64,000 bases of DNA from Polyodon spathula (taxonomy: Eukaryota; Chordata; Actinopteri; Acipenseriformes; Polyodontidae). The notes below the pieces were generated by a model that saw only the letters and a program-made list of their open reading frames with translations, made no database searches and was not told the DNA's origin. Numbering within the stretch: the stretch's first letter is position 1; every line of letters begins with the position of its first letter. A program made the position numbers and the translations under genes. This document shows positions 13,458 through 24,900 of this stretch, one piece after another. The stretch covers positions 210,890 to 274,889 of the forward strand of contig NC_054565.1 of the NCBI RefSeq assembly GCF_017654505.1, written 5' to 3'.

Positions 13458-15490
13458 GTCTGTGTAACTGTGCAACTGGCTGCGCAGGAAAACCGGCTGC
13501 GCAGCGAAAAAGGCTGCATCTGCAGAGCGAGACCTGTTGCGTATATGAGAAAGACTCCGCAGCGAAACCGGCTACGAATTCGCACCGGCTGCGATGCGAG
13601 AGACGCAGCACTGCTGAAATCGGCTGCGTCAGCAAACTGGGTGCGCAGCGAAGGCAGCTGCGCATCGAAACAGGCTGCTTCTGCGGTGCATAACCTGCAT
13701 CGTATACTTAAAAGGCTCCGCAGCGAAAGCCAATGCGTTGCAGAACCTGATGCGTCTGCGAAACTGGCTGTGCATTGAAACCACCTGCGCAAGCGAAACT
13801 GACTGCTTCTGCCAAATGAAACTGGATGCGTAAATGAAAAGGTCTCTACAAAGAAAGCGTCTGCGCACCTGCTCCGCAGCGATGGCTACAGCACTGCTGA
13901 AATCCGCTGCGTCTGCAAGATTGTGTGCGCAGCGAAGGCAGCTGCCCATCGAAACAGGATGCTTCTGCAGTGCGAAACCAGATGCGTATACGAAAAAGTA
14001 TCCCAGCGAATGCCTGTGTGCACTATTTACTTAGCGAAAGCCGCGAGGTTGCGGAACCTGATGCATCTGCGAACCTGGCTGTGCATTGAAACCAGCTGCG
14101 CAAGCGAAACTTACTGCTTCTGCCAAATGAAACTGGATGATAAATGAAAAGGTCGCTACAGCGAAAACGTCTGCGTCTGCGCACCTGCTGCGCAGCGAAG
14201 CTACAGCACTGCTGAAATCCCCTTCGTCTGCAAGATTGTTTGCGCAGCGAAGCCAGCTGCGCATCGGAACAGGCTACTTCTGCGTTGCGAAACCAGATGC
14301 GTATCCGAGCGAATGTGTGTGCGCACCGTCTGCTTAGCCAATACGGCTGCGTTGCGGACCTGCCTGAGTCTGTGCAACCGGATGCGCAGGAAACGCGCTG
14401 CGCAGCGAAACCTGCTGCACAGCGAAACAGGCTGCATCTGCAGAGCGTGACCTGTTGCGTATATGAGAAAGACTCCACAGCGAAACCGGCTACGACTACG
14501 CACCGGTTGCCATGCGAGAGATGCAGCACTGCTGAAATAGGCTGCATCAGCAAGATTGCTAGCGCAGCGAATGCAGCTCCGCATCGGAACAGGCTACTTT
14601 TGCGGTTCGAAACCAGATGCGTATCCGAGCGAATGTGTGCGCGCACCATCTGTTAACGAAAAATGCTGCGTTGCGGAACCGCCTGTCTCTTTGCAACCGG
14701 CCCGCAGCTAAACCGGCAAGATCCGAGAAACAGGTTATGTCTGTGGAACGGGTGCGTAGCGAAAGCAGGTGTGCTGCGAAACCAGCTGCATCTGCGGTGC
14801 AAAACCGGTTGCGAAAACGAAAAGGTGTTCGAGCGAATGCATGTGCGCACCTTCTGCTTTGCGAATACGGCTGTGTTGCGGACCTGCCTGAGTCTGTGCA
14901 TCCGGCTGAGCAGGAAACGCGCTGCGCAGCGAAACAGGCTGCATCTGCAGAGCGAGACCTGATGTGTATACAAACCTGGTATACGAAAAAGTTTCCGAGC
15001 GAAGGCGTGTGCGCACCGTCTGCTTAGCGAAAGCGGCTGTGTTGCGGAACCGCCTGACTCTGTGCAACCGGCCCAATATCGGTTTTTGCAACGAAACCTT
15101 ATGCGCAGCAAAACCGGCGGCATCTGCAGAGCGAAACCGCATGCTTATACTAAATAGTCTCTGCAGCGAAACCGGCTGCATCTGCGGACTGAAACTCGAT
15201 GCGTATACGAAAAAGTCTATGCAGCAAAACCGGCTAAATTTGCGCACTGGCTGCGCAGCGAAAGCGGCTGCGCCTGCTAAACTGGCTGCCCATTGAAACC
15301 AGCTGCGTCTGCACAGCAAAACTGTCTGTGTCTATAAAACTGGCTGCATTTGTGAAACCGGCTGCGTCTGTGAAAAGGGCTGCATCTGCGATACCGGTTG
15401 TGCAGCAAATCCAACTGCATCTGCGGAGCGAAACTGGCTGCACAGCGAAAGTGGCTGTGCTGCTGAACCGGCTGTGCCTGCAAATACAAA
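13458..15490. repeat. CpG-rich satellite 1, part 2 (diverged edge)
   Basis: The same repeat family continues after LINE copy A. It begins with units similar to those before the LINE and becomes steadily more diverged, ending at 15310-15490 in bare 18-bp units without the higher-order structure. Many CpGs have become TpG or CpA here. Decay towards the end of a tandem array is the usual pattern when recombination homogenises the centre better than the edge. Confidence 0.85.
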
Positions 15491-15692
15491 TTTCCACCTT
15501 GCATGCGTCTATCCAATGAGTGACCGTCACTTGTAACGTTGGTTGGGTGTTCAGGAGCTTTCATATCTCCTTCAACGATTAAGGGCACTGTTGTGGTGAC
15601 CACACGTTACCGTGCGGTGGTTTTTGGAAGATATACGAATTTCCACATGGCATACGTCTATCCAATGCGTGAGAGTCACTTATAATGTTGGT
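15489..15692 (+). repeat. Junction region with a 55-bp direct repeat
   Basis: Between the two satellites lies a short non-satellite stretch. The sequence at 15489-15542 (AATTTCCACCTTGCATGCG onward, ending GTAACGTTGG) recurs in diverged form at 15637-15692 (AATTTCCACATGGCATACG, ending ATAATGTTGG). The spacer (15543-15636) is unique and contains GGTGACCACACGTTACCGTG. I cannot assign it to a known element. Confidence 0.7.
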
Positions 15693-16150
15693 AGAAGGTA
15701 TTTGGGAGATATGCAAATTTTGGAGGACAGTATTTGTCAGGTATGAAAATGTGGCAGAGTGTATTATGGGAGATATAGAAATTTTGGCATGGGGTATTGG
15801 CCAGATATGCTTATTTTAGGAGCTTGTATTGTGGGACATATGCAAATTTTGGAGGACAGTATTTGGCAGGTATGCAAATTTTGGCAGAGGTATTTGGCAG
15901 ATATACAAATTTTGGTGGAGTGAATTATGGGAGATATGCAAATATTGGCCCAGGGTATAGGGCAGATCTGTTAATTTTAGAAGTGTGCATTGTGGAAGAT
16001 ATACAAATTTTGGAGGACATTATTTGGCCGATATGCAAATACCTTCCAAAGACTTTTGTCCATAATTTGCATATTTCCCACAATACTCGCTACCAAAATT
16101 ATCATATCTGCCATATACCCTGTGCTAAAAATTGCATATCTCCCATAATA
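15693..16150. repeat. AT-rich octamer satellite 2, segment 1 (contains an orientation switch)
   Basis: Tandem units of about 33 bp read GGGAGATATGCAAATTTTGG and variants up to about 16040. From about 16055 the units appear in the opposite orientation (CCAAAATTTGCATATCTCCC type). Most units carry the octamer ATGCAAAT, for example at 15840-15847. The segment is interrupted by LINE copy B. Confidence 0.9.
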
Positions 16151-16491
16151 TAGCAGAAAGGAGAAATTGCATCTTGTTGCTTTAAGCAGAAAACAGAGGA
16201 CATTGGGGAAACACAGCAGCTGCTCAAAGTCAAACAGCCGCGTGTGTTTTTCTGATAACAAACAAGCTGAAACTCGGAGTAGCTGATTCAAATTCAGCGC
16301 CGTTTTGAGACAAGGGCAAGAGGAGGAGAAAACAGCACAGCAGAACAACGCAGTTAAACGAGGCAGTCTTCCCAGCGACAGCGAGTGGGAGAAGTACAGG
16401 CGTGGAAAAGTACAGAGCAGTTTCGAAGCAGTTTGAAAGCAGGTTGACAGCTGCAGAAGAAACTAAACTTCAAAAAAAAAAAAACCTCAAC

Positions 16492-17415
16492 ATGGTCTTC
16501 AAGCCAGTAATCTGTGACACCTGCTTGATGTGGGAAATCCGAGAAAACCCAACGGAGCTAAACCAAGTGTGCGTAAAGTGTCGCGCGATCCAGGATTTGC
16601 ATAAACTAGTAAGTATGTAAGAAATGGAGCTGGAAGAAGTGAGACAGCAACAGGATCTTGAGGAACTGGCACACCCACAATTCATGGAAGTCTGCATCAC
16701 CCCTAACAGACTGAAAGCCACCAGGGAGATAGAAGGACAGAACAGCTGGGTTCAGGTTGGCAGAAGCAGGGAAAAAAAGAAACTTCGTCAAACACAACCA
16801 CCAGAAATCAAAACAACCAACAGATTTGAGTCAGTTCAGAATTTTGATGAGCAGAACCAACAACAAGAGAATGAAAGGAACAACATCCAGGACCCCATTG
16901 ACAGTGGTGACCAGACAGCAAAAAAAAAGGGAGGTCATGATTGTTGGGGACTCCATATTGAGAAACACAGCAAGTTCAATTCGCAGTTTGGACCCCCTTA
17001 CTACAACAGTGTGCTGCCTTCCGGGAGCCTCGGTCAAGCACATCACTGAGAACGTGGAGAGGCTCCTAGAACGAACAGGAGACGACCCGGTAGTAGTCGT
17101 CCACATCGGTACAAACAACATTGAAAGAGACAGACCAAAATCCCTGCAAAACAAATTCAGAGAGCTAGGAAGGAAATTAAAAGAGAAAACCAAAACTGTG
17201 GTATTTTCTGGTATACTACCGGCACCTTGCAAAGGACCATATGGACAGCTGGAAATAATTAATCAAAACGCATGGCTGAAGACGTGGTGCACACGGGAAG
17301 GCTTCACCTATCTTGATCATTGGACCACATTCTACAACGAGGACTATCTGTATAGACGGGATGGACTGCATTTAAATAACAAGGGAACTAGTCTACTCAG
17401 AGAAAAGATCCTTAA
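16492..17415 (+). pseudogene. LINE ORF1 (zinc motif, coiled coil, SGNH esterase), copy B
   Basis: ORF1 proteins of this group bind LINE RNA. The frame starts at MVFKPVICDTC (16492) with a C2-C2 zinc motif, followed by a leucine/glutamate-rich helix. The SGNH hydrolase-like domain shows the GDS block (MIVGDSILRN), HIGTNN and DGLHL. A stop (TAA in place of CTA) at about 16618 interrupts the helix, and an A-run at 16919-16928 shifts the frame before the GDS block. Because of the 20-bp deletion after 17408 the frame reads straight into the endonuclease without a stop, giving an open frame at 16757-18097 that joins esterase and endonuclease. Confidence 0.85.
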
Positions 17416-20177
17416 ACTAGAAAGGAAGGGGGGAGAAATCAACAAAAAAACAGAAGGGAGACTGCATCAAAACAAGAACAACAACTCAGGTAAGACAACC
17501 ATTAAATGTATTTCTCTAAATGCTAGAAGTATCCGAAACAAAATTCTAGAACTTGAAGCTACTGCACTAACAGATAACTATGATGTGACAGGTGTTATTG
17601 AAACATGGTTGTCTGAGAGTGATGGGAACGAACCTAATATTTGTGGATATACACTGTATAGGAAAGACAGGCAGGACAGAAGAGGAGGAGGGGTGGCGCT
17701 ATACATAAGAAACAGTCTTGAAGCCCAGGTGTTAAACCTGGACAAAGAAAATAAAACCAAATCAATATGGGTCAGAATAACGGACAAAAATTCAAAGGGC
17801 ATAATAATAGGAGCATGCTATAGACCGCCAGATTCAGACGGTGAGCACAATAATCTGTTATACAATGACATTAGAAATGCATGTAGCAAAGGAGAAGCCA
17901 TACTAATGGGGGATTTCATCTTCCCCCAAATAAAATGGGAAAACCCGATGGGTAGCACGAAGGATGAAATAGAAATGGTGGAAATGACAAATGACTGCTT
18001 CCTAACACAATTTCTCAAGGTAAAGACTAGAGGGGAGGCATGCCTTGATTTAGTCTTTTCAAATAACAAAGATAGAATAGCTAAAACAGAGGTCTGAGAA
18101 CCACTGGCAAACTCAGACCACAACATGGTCTCATTTGAAGTGTTCTTTAAAACCCCAAAAGTAATGACTAAAGCTAAGGTTTACAATTTTAGAAAAGCAA
18201 ACTATGAAGGTATGAAACAGAGACTAACAGAAGTAGATTGGAGTAAAATAGAGAAAACACCCACAGAAGAAGGATGGTTGTTCTTCAAAAATGTAGTACT
18301 AGAGGCGCAAAACAATTAAATCCCTAAAGTAGACAAATCTAAGTGTAAAACTAAATTGCCAAAATGGTTTAATAGATAATTAAAAAAAAATATTCAGCGA
18401 GAAAAGTCACTTTACAGAGCATTAAAAAAGGACCAAAAAGAAAGTACGCAGAAAGAGTACACAGAACTGCAAACGCAAGTCAGCAGCAAGCGAAAATTCA
18501 AAGAGGAGATTGAATGTTTAAGAGACACAAATGGCAAAATCGTAGATGAAGGAAAAAAATAGCAAATATATTAAATTACTTTATTACTTTTCACAAGTTT
18601 TTACAAAGGAAGATACTGACAACATGCCCCACATGTCATCCAGTTCCTGTCCAGTTTTAAATAACTTTAGCATAACTGAGGCAGAAGTGTTAAAGGGACT
18701 AGGAGCTCTTAAAATAAACAAATCCCCTGGGCCGGATGAGATCCTCCCAGTAGTACTCAAAGAAATGAAAGAAGTAATTTACAAACCGCTAACCAAGATC
18801 ATGCAACAGTCTCTTGACACAGGGGTGGTACCGACAGACTGGAAAATTGCAAACGTAATACCAATCCAAAAAAAGGGAAACAAAACTGAACCAGGTAACT
18901 ACAGACCAGTAAGCCTGACTTCTATTATATGCAAACTTATGGAAACTATAATAAGATCCAAAATGGAAAATTACCTATATGGTAACAGGGTCCTGTGAGA
19001 CAGTCAGCATGGTTTTAGGAAAGGGAGATCGTGTCTAACTAACTTGCTTGATTTTTTTGAGGATGCAACATCAATAATGGATAATTGCAAAGCATATGAC
19101 ATGGTTTATTTAGATTTCCAGAAAGCTTTTGACAAAGTCCCGCACAAAAGATTAATTCTCAAACTGAACGCAGTTGGGATTCAAGGAAACACATGTACAT
19201 GGATTAGGGAGTGGTTAACATGTAGAAAACAGAAAGTACTGATTAGAGGAAAAACCTCAGAATGGAGTGTGGTAACCAGCGGTGTACCACAGGGATCAGT
19301 ATTAGGTCCTCTGCTATTCCTAATCTACATTAATGATTTAGATTCTGGTATAGTAAGCAAACTTGTTAAATTTGCAGACGACACAAAAGTAGGAGGAGTG
19401 GCAAACACTGTTGCAGCAGCAAAGGTCATTCAAAATGATCTAGACAAGATTCAGAACTGGGCAGACACATGGCAAATGACATTTAATAGAGAAAAGTGTA
19501 AGGTACTGCACGCAGGAAATAAAAATGTACATTATAAATATCATATGGGAGATATTGAAATTGGAGAAGGAATCTATGAAAAAGACCTAGGAGTTTTTGT
19601 TGACTCAGAAATGTCTTCATCTAGACCATGTGGGGAAGCTATAAAAAAGGCTAACAAGATGCTCGGATACATTGTGAAAAGTGTTAAATTTAAATCAAGG
19701 GAAGTAATGTTAAAACTGTACAATGCACTAGTAAGACCTCATCTTGAATACTGTGTTCAGTTCTGGTCACCTCGCTATAAAAAAGATATTGCTGCTCTAG
19801 AAAGAGTGCAAAGAAGAGCGACCAGAATTATTCCGGGCTTAAAAGGCATGTCATATGCAGACAGGCTAAAAGAATTGAATCTGTTCAGTCTTGAACAAAG
19901 AAGACTACGTGGCGACCTAATTCAAGCATTCAAAATTCTAAAAGGTATTGACAGTGTCGACCCAAGGGACTTTTTCAGCCTGAAAAAAGAAACAAGGACC
20001 AGGGGTCACAAATGGAGTTTAGAAAAAGGGGCATTCAGAACAGAAAATAGGAGACACTTTTTTACACAGAGAATTGTGAGGGTCTGGAATCAACTCCCCA
20101 GTAATGTTGTTGAAGCTGACACCCTGGGATCCTTCAAGCAGCTGCTTGATGAGATTTTGGGATCAATAAGCTACTAA
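17416..20177 (+). pseudogene. LINE ORF2 (endonuclease + reverse transcriptase), copy B
   Basis: The endonuclease domain (LNARSIRNK, ETWL, GDF) runs to a stop at about 18097. Further stops follow near 18318 and 18378. About 100 bp is missing near 18480, between CAAACGCAAGTC and the AGCAAGCGAAAATTC segment. The reverse-transcriptase domain resumes at 18546-18998, has a stop at 18998, and is open at 19044-20177 with SGVPQGSVLGP, FADD and the conserved C-terminal region ending in [11 protein letters not shown]. Many lesions indicate an inactive copy. Confidence 0.88.
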
Positions 20178-20247
20178 CAACCAAACGAGCAAGATGGGCC
20201 GAATGGCCTCCTCTCGTTTGTAAACTTTCTTATGTTCTTATGTTCTT

Positions 20248-21933
20248 ATAATACTATCTACCGAAATTTGCATACCTTCCAAACACTGTTGTCAAAAATG
20301 TGCATATCTCCCAAAATACACGCTCCTGAAGTTAACATATCTGCAATATACACTGTGCCCAAATTTGCATAACTCCCCTAATAACCTCAACCACAATTTG
20401 CATATCTAATAACCACTGCCAAAATTTCCTTATCTGCCAAATACCCTCTGCCAAAATTTGCATACCAGCCATACTGTAATCCAAAATTTGCAAATCTCCC
20501 GCAATAAAAGCTTTTAAAATTAGCATATCTGCGCTATACCCTGTGCAAAAATATTGCCTCTCAAATTACACCCTGCCAAAATTTGTATATCTGCCAAATA
20601 CAGTCTGTCAAAATTTGTATAACTGCCAAATACTGTCCTCCAAAATTTGCATATCTCCCAAAAGTCTAACTTTAGCATACCTGCCCTATACCCAAATACC
20701 TTATTTGGCAGTTATACAAATTTTGGCAGACTGTATTTGGCATATATGCAAATTTTGGCAGAGGGAAATATGGGTGATATGCAATCTTTTTGCTCAGGGT
20801 ATAGGGCAGATAGATATGATAGTTTTAGGACCAGTTGCATCTCTTCCACAATACATGCTCCTGACATTAGTATATCTGCCCTATACTCTGTGCAAAATTT
20901 TAATATCTCCCATAATACTCTTTGCCAAAATTTGCATACCTGCCCTACTATATTTCAAAATTTGCAAATCTCTCACACTAGACGCTTTTAAAATTAGCAT
21001 ATCTGCATTATACACTGATCAAAAATATCGCCTAACTCCGATATTACACTTTGCCAAAATTTGCATATTTGCCAAATACAGTCTGTCAAAATTTGCATAA
21101 CTGCCAAATACTGTCCTCCAAAATATGCATATCTTCCAAAATACATGGTCCTAAAAATTTGCATATCTCCCATAATACTATCTACCAGAATTTGCATACA
21201 TTCCAAACACTGTTGTCAAAAATGTGTATATGTCCCAAAATACATGCTCCTGAAGTTAATATATCTGCACTATACACTGTGCCCAAATTTGCATAACTCT
21301 CCTAATAACCTCAACCAAAATTTGCATATCTAATAATAATCACTGCCAAAATTTCCATATCTGCCAAATACATACCTACCCAAATTTTAATATCTACTCT
21401 GATTCTCTCTGCCAGAATTTGCATATCTGAAAAGTACCCTCTGCTAAAGTTTGCATATCTGACAAGTATTGTCTGTCATAATTTGTATAACTTCCAAATA
21501 CTGTCGTCCAATATTTGCATATCTCCCATAATACCCTCAGCCAAAATTTGCATATCTGCCAAATACGGTCTGCCGAAATTTGCACACCTTCCAAATACTG
21601 TCCTCCAAAATTTGCATATCTCCCACAACACACTCTCCTAAAATTAGCATATCTGCCCTATACCCTGTGCCAAAATATTAATATCTACCCTAATTCCCTT
21701 TGTAAATCTGTCAAATACGGTCTGCCAAAATTTGCATACCAGCCAAATTCTGGCCTGCAAAATGTGTATATCTCCCCAAATACACACTCCTACAATTAGC
21801 ACATCTGTTCTATACACTGTCCAAATATATACATATCTCCCATAATAACCTCTGCCAAAATTTGCATATCTCCCCATAATAGACTGTGCCAAAATTTGCA
21901 TATCTGCAAAATATTGTCTGCCAAAATTTGCAT
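20248..21933. repeat. AT-rich octamer satellite 2, segment 2
   Basis: Units of about 33 bp of the type AAAATTTGCATATCTCCC alternate with recurring variants (CCCATAATACC, GCCAAATAC, GCCCTATACCCTGTG, CTCCTAAAATTAGCAT). A higher-order period of about 924 bp is visible: the stretch starting ATACTATCTACC at 20251 is repeated in diverged form from 21175. A short block at about 20700-20845 is in the opposite orientation. The octamer is present in most units, for example ATTTGCAT at 20645-20652. Confidence 0.9.
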
Positions 21934-24900
21934 TAGAACATAAGAAAGTTTACAAACGAGAGGAGGCCATTCGGCCCATCTTGCTCGTTTGGTTGTTAGT
22001 AGCTTATTGATCCCAAAATCTCATCAAGCAGCTTCTTGAAGGATCCCAGGGTGTCAGCTTCAACAACATTACTGGGGAGTTGATTCCAGACCCTCACAAT
22101 TCTCTGTGTAAAAAAGTGTCTCCTATTTTCTGTTCTGAATGCCCCTTTTTCTAAACTCCATTTGTGACCCCTGGTCCTTGTTTCTTTTTTCAGGCTGAAA
22201 AAGTCCCTTGCGTCGACACTGTCAATACCTTTTAGAATTTTGAATGCTTGAATTAGGTCGCCACGTAGTCTCTTTGTTCAAGACTGAACAGATTCAATTC
22301 TTTTAGCCTGTCTGCATATGACATGCCTTTTAAGCCCGGAATAATTCTGGTCGCTCTTCTTTGCACTCTTTCTAGAGCAGCAATATCTTTTTTATAGCGA
22401 GGTGACCAGAACTGCACACAATATTCAAGATGAGGTCTTACAAGTGCATTGTACAGTTTTAACATTACTTCCCTTGATTTAAATTCAACACTTTTCACAA
22501 TGTATCCGAGTATCTTGTTAGCCTTTTTTATAGCTTCCCCACATTGTCTAGATGAAGACATTTCTGAGTCAACAAAAACTCCTAGGTCTTTTTCATAGAT
22601 TCCTTCTCCAATTTCAATATCTCCCATATGATATTTATAATGTACATTTTTATTTCCTGCGTGCAGTACCTTACACTTTTCTCTATTAAATGTAATTTGC
22701 CATGTATCTGCCCAGTTCTGAATCTTGTCTAGATCATTTTGAATGACCTTTGCTGCTGCAACAGTGTTTGCCACTCCTCCTACTTTTGTGTCGTCTGCAA
22801 ATTTAACAAGTTTGCTTACTATACCAGAATCTAAATCATTAATGTAGATTAGGAATAGCAGAGGACCTAATACTGATCCCTGTGGTACACCGCTGGTTAC
22901 CACACTCCATTCTGAGGTTTTTCCTCTAATCAGTACTTTCTGTTTTCTACATGTTAACCACTCCCTAATCCATGTACATGTGTTTCCTTGAATCCCAACT
23001 GCGTTCAGTTTGAGAATTAATCTTTTGTGCGGGACTTTGTCAAAAGCTTTCTGGAAATCTAAATAAACCATGTCATATGCTTTGCAATTATCCATTATCG
23101 ATGTTGCATCCTCAAAAAAATCAAGCAAGTTAGTTAGGCACGATCTCCCTTTCCTAAAACCATGTTGACTGTCTCCCAGTACCCTGTTACCATATAGGTA
23201 ATTTTCCATTTTGGCTCTTATTATAGTTTCCATAAGTTTGCATATAATAGAAGTCAGGCTTACTGGTCTGTAGTTACCTGGTTCAGTTTTGTTTCCCTTT
23301 TTGTGGATCGGTATTACGTTTGCAATTTTCCAGTCTGTCGGTACCACCCCTGTGTCAAGAGACTGCTGCATGATCTTGGTTAGCGGTTTGTAAATTACTT
23401 CTTTCATTTCTTTGAGTACTACTGGGAGGATCTCATCCGGCCCAGGGGATTTGTTTATTTTAAGAGCTCCTAGTCCCTTTAACACTTCTGCCTCAGTTAT
23501 GCTAAAGTTATTTAAAACTGGATAGGAACTGGATGACATGTGGGGCATGTTGTCAGTATCTTCCTTTGTAAAAACTTGTGAAAAGTAATCATTTAACATA
23601 TTTGCTATTTTTTTTTCTTCCTCTACGATTTTGCCATTTGTATCTCTTAAACATTTAATCTCCTCTTTGAATGTTCTCTTGCTGTTGTAATATTGGAAAA
23701 ACATTTTGGAATTGGTTTTAGCTCCCTTAGCAATGTTCATTTCTATTTCTCTCTTGGCCTTTCTAACTTCCTTTTTGACTTGCGTTTGCAGTTCTGTGTA
23801 CTCTTTCTGTGTACTTTCTTTTTGGTCCTTTTTTAATGCTCTGTAAAGTGCCTTTTTTCGCTGAATATTTTTTTTAATTGATCTATTAAACCATTTTGGC
23901 AATTTAGTTTTACATTTAGATTTGTCTACTTTAGGGATATAATTGTTTTGCGCCTCTAGTACTACGTTTTTGAAGAACAACCATCCTTCTTCTGTGGGTG
24001 TTTTCTCTATTTTACTCCAATCTACTTCTGTTAGTCTCTGTTTCATACCTTCATAGTTTGCTTTTCTAAAATTGTAAACCTTAGCTTTAGTCTTTACTTT
24101 TGGGGATTTAAAAAACACTTCAAATGAGACCATGTTGTGGTCTGAGTTTGCCAGTGGTTCTCTGACCTCTGTTTTAGTTATTCTATCTTCGTTATTTGAA
24201 AAGACTAAATCAAGGCATGCCTCCCCTCTAGTGGGTGCCTTCACAAATTGTGTTAGGAAGCAGTCATTTGTCATTTCCACCATTTCAATTTCATCCTTCG
24301 CGCTACCCACCGGGTTTTCCCATTTTATTTGGGGGAAGTTGAAATCCCCCATTAGTATGGCTTCTCCTTTGCTACACACATTTCTAATGTCATTGTATAA
24401 CAGATTATTGTGCTCACCGTCTGAATCTGGCGGTCTATAGCATGCTCCTATTATTATGCCTTTTGAATTTTTGTCTGTTATTCTGACCCATATTGATTCG
24501 GTTTTATTTTCTTTGTCCAGGTTTAACACCTGGGCTTCAAGACTGTTTCTTATGTATAGCGCTACCCCTCCTCCTCTTCTGTCCTGCCTGTCTTTCCTAT
24601 ACAGTGTATACCCACAAATATTATATTCGTCCCCATCACTCTCAGATAACCACGTTTCTGTAACACCTATCACATCATAGTTACCTGTTAGTGCAGTAGC
24701 TTCAAGTTCTAGAATTTTGTTTCTGATACTTCTAGCATTTAGATAAATACATTTAATGGTTGTCTTACCTGAGTTGTTGTTCTTGTTTTGATGCGGTCTC
24801 CCTTCTGTTTTTTTGTTGATTTCTCCCCCCTTCCTTTCTAGTTTAAATGCTTCCGAACCTGCTCGAGGATCTTTTCTCCAAGTAGACTAGTTCCCTTGTA
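21934..24900 (-). mobile_element. CR1/L2-type LINE copy C, 5'-truncated, inside satellite 2
   Basis: A - strand LINE runs from its 3' end (AGAACATAAGAAAG, 21934) to 24900, where similarity stops inside the end of ORF1. It keeps the long form of the ORF1/ORF2 junction. Beyond the truncation point is a short filler (24901-24921) before satellite 2 resumes; GACTAGTTC at 24885-24893 and GAACTAGTC at 24901-24909 form an inverted repeat across the 5' junction. Confidence 0.93.
22012..24835 (-). pseudogene. LINE ORF2, most complete copy (C), one C-terminal frameshift
   Basis: This is the best-preserved ORF2 in the window. A single frame covers the whole endonuclease (LNARSIRNK, ETWLSESDGDE, GDFNFPQIKW, SDHNMVSF) and reverse transcriptase (NYRPVSLTS, DSQHGFRKG, YLDFQKAFDKVPH, SGVPQGSVLGP, KFADDTKVGG), open for at least 806 aa from the first Met at 24673 to 22253. 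A 2-bp deletion near 22271 (AGTCTCTTTG where other copies have AGTCTTCTTTG) shifts the last 80 or so residues out of frame. The endonuclease frame begins upstream of the first Met, near 24835; the true initiation mechanism is unknown. Confidence 0.9.

Larger units (their letters stand above)
16151..20247 (+). mobile_element. CR1/L2-type LINE copy B, near full-length, + strand
   Basis: The element has a 5' UTR (16151-16490, one promoter-like unit plus the end of another), ORF1, ORF2 and a 3' end in TTCTTATGTTCTTATGTTCTTA. It is about 4.1 kb long and sits in satellite 2. Both ORFs are damaged. It carries a 20-bp deletion at the ORF1/ORF2 junction shared with copy E (48085-52344), suggesting a common subfamily. 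Confidence 0.93.
16145..20253. repeat. Target-site duplication of LINE copy B (ATAATA)
   Basis: ATAATA lies directly before the LINE 5' end (16145-16150) and directly after its 3' tail (20248-20253). The satellite reads CCCATAATACTATCTACC when rejoined, matching an intact unit at 21168-21185. A six-base match in AT-rich DNA is weak by itself, but the position at both borders supports it. Confidence 0.55.

Noticed and set aside
12736..13665. Fusion protein of satellite and LINE endonuclease
   Set aside because: The frame merely runs from the satellite into the LINE at the insertion border; no promoter or conservation supports it.
22253..24673. Active autonomous LINE (806-aa ORF2)
   Set aside because: The copy is 5'-truncated without ORF1 or promoter, and a 2-bp deletion disrupts the C-terminus.
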